A stretch of 11,399 nt of DNA, taken from Chloroflexota bacterium. GTDB taxonomy: Bacteria > Chloroflexota > Dehalococcoidia > JABGRK01. A program made the position numbers and the translations under genes. The notes under the pieces were generated by a model. The model was not told the DNA's origin. It searched no databases and worked only from the letters and a program-made list of their open reading frames with translations. Below are positions 6,355-11,399 of the stretch, in pieces (positions within the stretch are counted from its first letter, which is position 1; every line of letters begins with the position of its first letter). Where the stretch lies: assembly GCA_030665485.1 (NCBI GenBank), contig DAOUZV010000026.1:1-11399 (forward strand). Reading direction: 5' to 3'.

Positions 6355-6422
6355 CAAGGCTTCTTCTTCATCCTAGTGCGATTACTTCTGATCCAGTGTC
6401 AATATATCTCGGCCACGCCAAT

Positions 6423-6451
6423 TTGGCTCCACTTGCAATATGCTTTATAAT
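6423..6451 (+). promoter_or_regulatory. selD promoter
   Basis: -35 TTGGCT (6423-6428), 17-nt spacer, -10 TATAAT (6446-6451), nearly consensus. It predicts a start near 6458 and a leader of about 36 nt. GGAG at 6483-6486 lies 7 nt before the ATG at 6494. selD and the HAD gene can thus be transcribed apart from yedF and the tRNA. Confidence 0.65.
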
Positions 6452-6493
6452 GGCAAAAATTAGTCATGCTCAAATAATTCATGGAGTCAACAT

Positions 6494-7543
6494 ATGGAGA
6501 ACCCCGAAAAAATACGTCTTACCCAAACAGTTAAAAGTGCCGGTTGAGCCTGTAAGATAGGTCCGGGTGACCTAGCAAAAGCGCTGGCAGACCTGCCAGA
6601 GAGCACCGATCCCAACCTGATAGTGGGAATAGCCGGTGCGGAGGATGCTGGCGTCTACAAGCTTACCGAAGATCTGGCCGTTATACAAACGCTGGACTTT
6701 TTTACGCCCATCGTTGATGATCCCTATACCTTCGGCCAGGTGGCCGCCGCCAACGCCCTTTCGGATGTTTATGCTATGGGCGGTAAGCCCATAACGGCAA
6801 TGAACATCGTGTGCTTCCCAGTAAAAACGATGGACATGGCCATACTGAAGGACATACTTAAGGGCAGCCTCGACAAGCTGATGGAGGCGGAAGTAACGCT
6901 GGTCGGCGGGCACAGCGTTGAGGATAATGAGCTTAAGTATGGTCTATCCATCACTGGAATAATTCATCCGGATAAGGTTCTAAGAAATACCGGTGCAAGA
7001 GCCGGAGACAAGCTCATCCTCACCAAATCGCTGGGCACCGGTATTATCAACACCTCGCTCAAAGGTGACATGGCTTCAGATGAGGCGGTGGCCAAGGCGA
7101 TTGACTGCATGACCACGCTTAATAGAACCGCTTCGGAGCTCATGCCTGATTACGATGTCAGTGCTTGTACAGACGTAACCGGCTTCGGGCTGCTGGGCCA
7201 CGCCTGCGAGATGGTTGAAGGAACCGACATCGGCATGAAAATATACGCACAATCCGTTCCATACATCCCCGAGGCCGCAGAGTACGCCAAGATGGGCTTT
7301 CTGCCCGGAGGCCTGCACCGCAACAGGGATTTCAGGGAGCACATGGTGCAAATAGAGCAAAGCGTCCCCGAATACCTGCAGGATATACTCTACGACCCGC
7401 AGACGTCCGGCGGCCTGCTCATCGCCGTCAGCGAATCCCACGCAGCGGGTCTGCTCAAAAAACTATCCGATGCTGGTATTGCCGATGCTAAAATGATCGG
7501 AGAGGTAGTAGCGCAACCAAAGGGAAAGATAGCCGTAACCTAG
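6494..7543 (+). CDS. selD: Selenide, water dikinase SelD with UGA-encoded selenocysteine
   Basis: SelD makes selenophosphate, the selenium donor for Sec-tRNA and 2-selenouridine, from selenide and ATP. The real start is the ATG at 6494 (MENPEKIRLTQTVKSAG); a TGA at 6545-6547 is codon 18, exactly where E. coli SelD has its catalytic Cys17 in GAGCGCKI. Here the motif reads G-U-A-C-K-I, with Lys21 also conserved. Reading through gives 349 residues, full length for SelD. Downstream motifs are intact: LDFFTPIVDDPYTFG and ALSDVYAMGGKP in the N-terminal ATP-binding part, GGHSVEDNELKYG, CTDVTGFGLLGH, and YDPQTSGGLLIA near the end. An annotation that stops at TGA would begin it wrongly at 6623. The HAD gene follows after 1 nt. 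SelD is thus itself a selenoprotein, so its supply depends on the pathway it feeds. Confidence 0.95.
6545..6574 (+). promoter_or_regulatory. Sec codon and bacterial SECIS hairpin of selD
   Basis: The TGA is at 6545-6547. Ten nt later TAGGTC (6558-6563) pairs perfectly with GACCTA (6569-6574) around a 5-nt loop CGGGT. Loop position, about 17 nt after the TGA, and the G and U residues in the loop fit the bacterial SECIS read by SelB. Confidence 0.8.
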
Positions 7544-7544
7544 C

Positions 7545-8015
7545 ATGATAGAGATAGAAATACCCGGGAGATACAGCTTTGCACTTGAGCATCTCCTGCT
7601 CGACGTCAATGGAACTGTAGCTGTTGACGGCGTTATCATCGATGGAGTTAAACAGCGACTGAAAGAACTGAGCCAAAAGCTTAATATCTACCTTATCACC
7701 GCCAACACTCAGAACAACGCCGACTATCTGCAAAAAGAACTGAGCATAGAGCCGCACATAATTAGCCCGGGGCAGGAAGCAACGCAGAAGCTGTCGATGA
7801 CAAACCTGCTGGGCAAGGAAAAATGCGTTGCCATCGGCAACGGCGCAAACGATGTGTTGATGCTAAAGCAAAGTGCTATAGGAATATGCATTATCGGTAA
7901 AGAGGGCGCGTCGGCTGAAGCGGTGCAACATTCCGATATTGTGGTTTATGACGTAAACAACGCGCTTGATCTTCTACTATACCGCAAACGGCTTATTGCA
8001 ACTCTGCGTAAATAA
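7545..8015 (+). CDS. Small HAD-superfamily phosphatase-like protein
   Basis: A 156-residue HAD-fold protein without a cap domain, of the 'soluble P-type ATPase' type. Motif I is LLLDVNGTV at 17-25; Asp20 is the nucleophile, but the usual second Asp (DxD) is Asn22, so catalysis may resemble phosphoryl-transfer ATPases more than ordinary phosphatases. Motif II is the Thr of YLITAN (about 49-54); motif IV is GNGANDV at 98-104, which holds the Mg-binding acidic pair region. Its start is 1 nt after the selD stop, so the two are surely co-translated. Small HAD proteins of this kind may act on phosphorylated intermediates or by-products, but the substrate is unknown and a selenophosphate link rests only on the neighbourhood. 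Confidence 0.8.
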   Translation: MIEIEIPGRYSFALEHLLLDVNGTVAVDGVIIDGVKQRLKELSQKLNIYLITANTQNNADYLQKELSIEPHIISPGQEATQKLSMTNLLGKEKCVAIGNGANDVLMLKQSAIGICIIGKEGASAEAVQHSDIVVYDVNNALDLLLYRKRLIATLRK

Positions 8016-8025
8016 ATGAGCCTGA

Positions 8026-8514
8026 TTATAGATATATCTGGCTGGCCAAAACCTTGCCGCTTTTTGTAAGAAACACCCTCGCGATGATGTTGGCCAGCTT
8101 TTCTTTATCCCGAATATTATATTCATTCTTCAGATTCACCAGCCAGTCGGCATCGTACAGTATTTTGAAATTGATGGTTTTCACCTTGCCGGGGCTGTGA
8201 TGATGAGCGATTATTTCACAGATTTCATCGATTTGGCTCGGCTCAAATCCTAATTTGGTTAGGATTTGCCGCGCAATAGGAGGTCCCTCTATCTCCTGGT
8301 ACTTGCCGCCTGTGCTGCCGTACTTCTTTTCCGCCTCATGCATGCCAATGTCATGCAGCACCGCCGCTGCAATCACTATAATATAGTCGCCACCCTCAGA
8401 TTCCAACATCCTTTCAGCATAATCGGTTACGCGAAGCGCATGGTTGATCCTTTTAGCATCTTCGCTAAAGTAAGACTGCATTTCACTTACAAGCGACGAT
8501 TTGACAGCATCCAA
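8026..8514 (-). CDS. HD-domain phosphohydrolase-like protein
   Basis: A 162-residue single-domain HD protein. Metal-site residues seen are H25 (RINHALRVTDYAERML), H54-D55 (AAVLHDIGMHEAE), the histidine run at 104-106 (IIAHHHSPG) and an acidic pair at 121-123 (LYDADWLVN). This is the layout of HD phosphohydrolases that bind two metals and cleave phosphoesters or nucleotides. Its true substrate cannot be told. It begins 20 nt after the cupin stop, with an AGAGGGTG ribosome site, and is convergent with the HAD gene (10 nt apart), so the HAD, cupin and HD genes are neighbours but not one transcript. No clear terminator is seen in that 10-nt gap. Confidence 0.85.
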   Translation of the reverse strand: MDAVKSSLVSEMQSYFSEDAKRINHALRVTDYAERMLESEGGDYIIVIAAAVLHDIGMHEAEKKYGSTGGKYQEIEGPPIARQILTKLGFEPSQIDEICEIIAHHHSPGKVKTINFKILYDADWLVNLKNEYNIRDKEKLANIIARVFLTKSGKVLASQIYL

Positions 8515-8534
8515 TTTACACCCTCTAACACTTA

Positions 8535-8873
8535 CTACAGCAGCTTTGTGGATTCCGTCGGACGGGGCACCTTCACCACTAGAACACGAAATATGCCGTT
8601 GCTTTCGTTGTACCAGCAGTGCGGTATCTTCGCGGGACTTTCTATAAGCGTATCCGGCCCCACCTCCTGCTTTTCGTCCCCGATCTCCACTATCCCTCTG
8701 CCATCGAGCACGTAGAAAAAAACGTCAACCGGCGTAACATGTTTCTTTAGCGCCTGACCCGGATGCAATTCAATATGCATTGCCTGCGCATACTCGGTAT
8801 CATAGAGTTTTTTAACGTCGGCGTTGTGTGGATTGGGGTGTTCTGGGGCTGAATTAACATTGATTATCTTCAT
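8535..8873 (-). CDS. Single-domain cupin protein
   Basis: A 112-residue cupin. The start at 8873 is chosen because GGAGG lies 7 nt upstream and MKIINVNSAPEHPN fits the family; an upstream ATG at 8915 would add 14 unlikely residues. Cupin motif 1 is PGQALKKHVTPVDVFFYVLDGRG-like at 38-60, with H45 kept but the second His replaced by Thr47 and the Glu by Asp50 or none. Motif 2 is at 78-89 (ESPAKIPHCWYN; H85). Metal binding may thus be reduced to two or three ligands. Family members bind small ligands or act as metal-dependent enzymes; none can be named here. Its first 20 nt overlap the end of the Hcp-like micro-ORF in another frame, so these two are coupled, and the HD gene follows. Confidence 0.82.
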   Translation of the reverse strand: MKIINVNSAPEHPNPHNADVKKLYDTEYAQAMHIELHPGQALKKHVTPVDVFFYVLDGRGIVEIGDEKQEVGPDTLIESPAKIPHCWYNESNGIFRVLVVKVPRPTESTKLL

Positions 8874-8997
8874 TGGTAACCTCCGATTTGAAAAAGGCCT
8901 GCATTGCGGCCACATCGGAATGTTTGCCGCAGACTCCCGTGGTAGTACATGCCTCTCCCTTTGCTACTTGCTCACACTGATAACAAAACATACTCAT
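8854..8997 (-). CDS. Hcp-like N-terminal cysteine-motif microprotein (47 aa)
   Basis: A short ORF with a good ribosome site (AGGGGAG, 8 nt before the ATG at 8997). It encodes MSMFCYQCEQVAKGEACTTT, then GVCGKHSDVAAMQAFF and a short tail, ending at TAA (8854-8856). C5, C8, C17 and C23 give C-x2-C-x8-C-x5-C, the exact N-terminal [4Fe-4S] ligand motif of hybrid cluster protein (hydroxylamine reductase), including the following GK..DVAAMQ. Full Hcp is over 400 residues; here the frame stops after 47 and no Hcp remainder lies downstream, where the cupin starts within its last codons. It may be a stand-alone iron-sulfur microprotein or a truncated relic. The intact ribosome site, tidy overlap with the cupin and an FNR/HcpR-like site upstream favour a working gene. 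Confidence 0.7.
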   Translation of the reverse strand: MSMFCYQCEQVAKGEACTTTGVCGKHSDVAAMQAFFKSEVTNEDNQC

Positions 8998-9023
8998 CTA
9001 AATTACTCCCCTATCTTCAATTA

Positions 9024-9046
9024 AGCGATTTTAGTCTTCAATCGCT
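9024..9046. promoter_or_regulatory. Leader hairpin before the Hcp-like micro-ORF
   Basis: AGCGATT (9024-9030) pairs perfectly with AATCGCT (9040-9046) around a 9-nt loop. It lies between the predicted promoter and the micro-ORF ribosome site. There is no T run on either side, so I do not call it a terminator. Confidence 0.5.
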
Positions 9047-9054
9047 CTTCATAC

Positions 9055-9097
9055 AGGATAGCGGACTTATTATTAGTTTCATTATGATGTAAATCAT
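9055..9097 (-). promoter_or_regulatory. FNR/HcpR-type activated promoter for micro-ORF, cupin and HD genes
   Basis: The palindrome ATGATTTACATCAT (minus strand, 9097-9084) holds TGAT-N4-ATCA, the core of CRP/FNR-family sites. A possible -10, TATCCT, lies at 9060-9055. The start would be near 9049, which puts the palindrome centre at about -41.5, the class II activator position. The -35 itself is poor, as expected for an activated promoter. Confidence 0.5.
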
Positions 9098-9111
9098 ATA
9101 CGGAAGGTAAG

Positions 9112-9819
9112 CTATGCCGACAGGCTGTATCTTAGTGCGCTCTGCATATGTATCATAGAGGTATCGAGCAGTGGTATGCCCAGTTTTTCTGCGCATGATT
9201 TATCAAGCAGCAATGGTATCTCGGTGCACCCCAAAATCAGGCCTTGTATCGACAGCTCATCCTTCAACCTGCGTGCGATTTTTAGAAAAGTATCGCGGGT
9301 TTCACCGGTAAATATTCCTCGCGCCAGTTCGTTTACCACCCTGCCGCTTATATAAGCCTGCTCCTCGTCGCTGGGAACGACCATCGAGATACCGCTTTTA
9401 TCAAATACCTTCTGATAAAAGCCCGATTTCATCGTGGGCGCTGCACCGAACAATCCCACCTTGGTCAGACCCAAACGTGCGACCTCTTTGCACGCCTCTT
9501 CGACAATACTAAGTAACGGAATCGGAGACTTTGACGCTATTTCATCGTAATACCGATGCATGGCGTTGCAGGCGATTATGGCAAAATCGGCTCCGGCCTT
9601 ATGCAGAGAACCGATAGCCTCCAGCAGTTTTACTTGCGCTGCGTCTTCCTGACCACTGCTGCGTTGTGCCATGATCTCTTTCATATTGACACTGTAGATG
9701 ATAACCTCAGGGTAAGCACCGTCGAGGTCTTCTATCTGGCGGCATAGGTCAATGAAAATGCGGTAGTAATACAGGGTCGACTCAGGGCCTAACCCTCCCA
9801 CAACACCTATTTTTTTCAT
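9112..9819 (-). CDS. Aspartate/glutamate racemase-family protein
   Basis: A PLP-independent amino-acid racemase of the two-cysteine family, 235 residues (normal). It opens with KKIGVVGGLGPESTLYYYR. The first catalytic Cys is C84 in IIACNAMHRYYDEI and the second is C198 in LILGCTEIPLLL; both are present, so it should be active in racemising a D/L amino acid by a thiolate/thiol pair. The family mainly handles aspartate, glutamate or broad substrates, and the sequence alone does not tell which. It starts 18 nt after the ridA stop, so the two are probably one transcript. Its stop is followed by 114 nt that hold the FNR-like promoter of the next unit. Its role with RidA and the dehydrogenase-like gene nearby suggests amino-acid use rather than cell-wall supply. 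Confidence 0.88.
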   Translation of the reverse strand: MKKIGVVGGLGPESTLYYYRIFIDLCRQIEDLDGAYPEVIIYSVNMKEIMAQRSSGQEDAAQVKLLEAIGSLHKAGADFAIIACNAMHRYYDEIASKSPIPLLSIVEEACKEVARLGLTKVGLFGAAPTMKSGFYQKVFDKSGISMVVPSDEEQAYISGRVVNELARGIFTGETRDTFLKIARRLKDELSIQGLILGCTEIPLLLDKSCAEKLGIPLLDTSMIHMQSALRYSLSA

Positions 9820-9837
9820 ATCAGAGCCTTTATACTT

Positions 9838-10221
9838 CTATTCATCGACAGGTTTATACGCTATGCCCTCGATCTCAAGCAGCATGCCCGGCATTGCCAG
9901 CCCGCCTATAACTGTGGAACGTGCCGGATATGGCATTTTGAAATACTGGCGGTAAACCTTGTTCATATTGCCAAATTCAGCAGCGTCGCATAGAAAGACG
10001 GTCAACTTGACCAGATCGTCTAGTGACGCACCAGCAGCGGCCAGTGTCCTTTTCATATTCTCAAAACACTGCGCGGTTTGCTCCGCAACAGTTTTGAGCT
10101 CCTTGCCATCGGCGTCTACAGTACCCACGGAGCCCGAAAGAAAAATATAATCACCCGCCCGAACCGCGGGCGAAAAAGGATGATCCGGCCAATTCGGCAA
10201 ACTAATAACTTCCTTTGTCAT
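9838..10221 (-). CDS. ridA: RidA family enamine/imine deaminase
   Basis: RidA hydrolyses reactive enamines and imines released by PLP enzymes, giving keto acids and ammonia. The chosen start at 10221 (MTKEVISLPNWPDHPFSPAV) gives 127 residues, the normal size; an ATG at 10290 would add 23 residues with no family match. AGAGG lies about 10 nt upstream. Motifs: GDYIFLSGSVGTVD at 23-36, and the active-site Arg101 in PYPARSTVIGG, with the acidic residue E116 in MLLEIEGIA near the end. The residue pattern is that of the deaminase-competent group, though the specific subfamily was not settled. It leads the racemase gene and faces away from the aminotransferase remnant and dehydrogenase, which are sources of imines. 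Confidence 0.92.
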   Translation of the reverse strand: MTKEVISLPNWPDHPFSPAVRAGDYIFLSGSVGTVDADGKELKTVAEQTAQCFENMKRTLAAAGASLDDLVKLTVFLCDAAEFGNMNKVYRQYFKMPYPARSTVIGGLAMPGMLLEIEGIAYKPVDE

Positions 10222-10267
10222 TAATGTCAACCTCTCATAAATCCGCTTATTTTGTATTGTTCTATAT

Positions 10268-10276
10268 TTTATACCA
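10268..10276 (-). promoter_or_regulatory. ridA extended -10 promoter candidate
   Basis: On the minus strand TGGTATAAA gives an extended -10 (TG-n-TATAAA) about 47 nt before the ridA ATG. No good -35 is seen. An alternative pair is TTGTGG, 17 nt, TACAAA, using partly the same bases. Confidence 0.35.
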
Positions 10277-10439
10277 CAACCAGTCGACATATACCACGGC
10301 CATTACGGAGCAAATGATGGGTCAGTGAGTTCAGGTGGTATCCATCTGGTTTTTACCCCTGTTAGCCCATTAAGGGCATTACCCCGCAGCAGCCGAAAAA
10401 ATGATACAATATTACCAACCAAAAACTATGGCGACTTAA

Positions 10440-10640
10440 AGATACCAGAGATTAACCCCGCAAGACAGCTGCTGTGCTTACATGTACTACATACTGTAAG
10501 GCGTGGCCATCATGGGAGGCAGAGGGTCTATCCTCAGTTGCATACATACCGAAGAAGACACAGACAAGACGGTGCAGGTACTGGCCAATTTCATCGAGGC
10601 GATGATGGCCGACGGAACTTTTACAAACGACTTTTTTTAA
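10440..10640 (+). pseudogene. C-terminal remnant of a class-III (GSA-type) aminotransferase
   Basis: The frame read from 10440 gives PQDSCCAYMYYIL, a TAA at 10497-10499, then GVAIMGGRGSILSCIHTEED and TDKTVQVLANFIEAMMADG, ending at TAA 10638-10640. This looks like the last 60 residues of glutamate-1-semialdehyde-type PLP aminotransferases, whose C-terminus has a gene-specific 'GV...GGRGS...HTEEDIDKT' block. The rest of the enzyme, including the PLP lysine, is absent, an in-frame stop interrupts the fragment, and no start with a ribosome site fits. I read it as a relic of a gene removed by deletion. The 10300-10440 stretch before it shows nothing I can identify. The dehydrogenase gene starts 25 nt later. 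Assignment rests on recognised pattern, not a search. Confidence 0.5.
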
Positions 10641-10664
10641 TAATCTCAAGTGGAGGAAGATGAC

Positions 10665-11399
10665 ATGACGGAGAAGATAAAAGCGATACAGTTCGGTTGC
10701 GGTCCTGTGGGTTGTGCCGTGGCCAAGCTGGCTTACAAACGCCAGAATATAGAGTTGGTGGGAGCGGTGGATGTCGACCCTGCCAAAGTGGGTAAAGATT
10801 TGGGCGAGGTTATGGGAACGAGTACCCTTCTGGGCGTCACTATAACTGACAATATCAACGAAATCCTTGCCAACCAGAAAGTGGATGTTGTGTTTCACCA
10901 GACCGCCTCCACTATGAAGACGGTAACGCCGCAGCTAGTACAGTTGATAGAGCTCGGTCTTAACGTTGTTTCATCTGCAGAGGAGTTGTCATACCCTTAT
11001 ATCTCCAACTATGATCTGGCTAATGCGGTAAACGATGCGGCCAAAGCTCATAACGTATCGGTTCTGGGCACAGGCATCAACCCCGGATTCTTGATGGATA
11101 CCTGGCCTATTGCCATGACCGCCGTCTGTGAGCAAGTAACCTATATAAAATCAAAACGTGTGCAAAACGCCACAACCCGCAGGCTGCCCTTCCAGAAGAA
11201 GATAGGTGCCGGCTGCACTCTAACGGAATTCGATGAACTGGTTGAGGCCAAAACACTAAGGCATGTCGGCCTTACCGAATCCATATATATGATCGCCGCC
11301 GGTCTGGGCTGGAAGCTGTCCAAGGTAACCGAAAGCATCGGGCCGGTAATAGCCGAAGAACTCGCCCAGAGCCAGTACATAACGGTGGAGCCAGGACAA
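10665..11399 (+). CDS. 2,4-diaminopentanoate dehydrogenase-like NAD(P)-binding protein (partial)
   Basis: A dehydrogenase of the dihydrodipicolinate-reductase-like group, open for 245 codons to the right edge, so the C-terminus is missing. The dinucleotide-binding loop is FGCGPVGCAVAK at 10-21. Then VGAVDVDPAKVGKDLGEVMG (32-51), the TxxAEELSYP segment (about 103-111), and TGINPGFLMDTWP (136-148) follow; these are the marks of 2,4-diaminopentanoate dehydrogenase (Ord) of ornithine-fermenting clostridia, which oxidatively deaminates 2,4-diaminopentanoate with NAD(P). GGAGG sits 8 nt before the ATG. Other ornithine-pathway genes (ortA/ortB, oraS/oraE) are not in view, so its true substrate may be another amine. 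RidA on the other strand would remove imine by-products. Confidence 0.85.
   Translation, partial: MTEKIKAIQFGCGPVGCAVAKLAYKRQNIELVGAVDVDPAKVGKDLGEVMGTSTLLGVTITDNINEILANQKVDVVFHQTASTMKTVTPQLVQLIELGLNVVSSAEELSYPYISNYDLANAVNDAAKAHNVSVLGTGINPGFLMDTWPIAMTAVCEQVTYIKSKRVQNATTRRLPFQKKIGAGCTLTEFDELVEAKTLRHVGLTESIYMIAAGLGWKLSKVTESIGPVIAEELAQSQYITVEPGQ

Noticed and set aside
6545..6547. selD as a broken gene with a nonsense codon
   Set aside because: The TGA lies exactly at the catalytic Cys position, a SECIS-like hairpin follows, and the frame and motifs are intact on both sides.
10325..10898. Plus-strand frame 10325-10663 and minus-strand frame 10452-10898
   Set aside because: The first is an out-of-frame reading over the aminotransferase relic; the second is antisense to the dehydrogenase start. 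Neither shows a domain or ribosome site.

Overview
The window reads as about 50 % GC chromosomal DNA from an anaerobic bacterium. The pairing of an ECF sigma factor with a DUF5667-type membrane protein, a Gram-positive-style SOS box at recA, UGA-encoded selenocysteine in SelD and a diaminopentanoate dehydrogenase together point to Chloroflexota, most likely a Dehalococcoidia-like lineage. That assignment is inference from gene content; no 16S or other decisive marker is present.

Left part (1-3770). On the minus strand lie an ECF sigma factor and, 2 nt downstream, its presumed membrane-anchored anti-sigma partner, which is cut by the left edge. Facing away from them are rimI, recA and recX. 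recA has a strong extended -10 promoter overlapped by a LexA-like box. An imperfect bidirectional hairpin separates recX from the convergent gene rplY (L25/Ctc), which has a long Ala/Glu-rich tail.

Centre (4612-8015), a selenium locus. A LysR regulator is divergent from yedF (TusA-like plus DsrE-like domains). Nine nt after yedF is a 95-nt tRNA gene with a long variable arm and a tRNA-Sec-like D arm, but with a cysteine anticodon (GCA) and U73. Next comes selD, whose codon 18 is an in-frame UGA followed by a bacterial SECIS-like hairpin, and then a small HAD phosphatase-like gene 1 nt after selD. Opposed promoters overlap in the lysR-yedF gap, with a T-N11-A palindrome between the -35 and -10 of yedF. 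selD has its own near-consensus promoter. The strange tRNA sitting inside a selenium operon is the most interesting item in the window.

Right part (8026-11399). Minus-strand genes follow: an HD-domain protein, a cupin, and a 47-residue ORF that is essentially only the N-terminal four-cysteine motif of the hybrid cluster protein Hcp, preceded by an FNR/HcpR-like palindrome. Beyond these are an aspartate/glutamate racemase-family protein and RidA. Pointing right are a decayed 3' end of a class-III (glutamate-1-semialdehyde type) aminotransferase and a 2,4-diaminopentanoate dehydrogenase-like gene cut by the right edge. Racemase, RidA, aminotransferase remnant and dehydrogenase suggest an amino-acid or ornithine breakdown neighbourhood.
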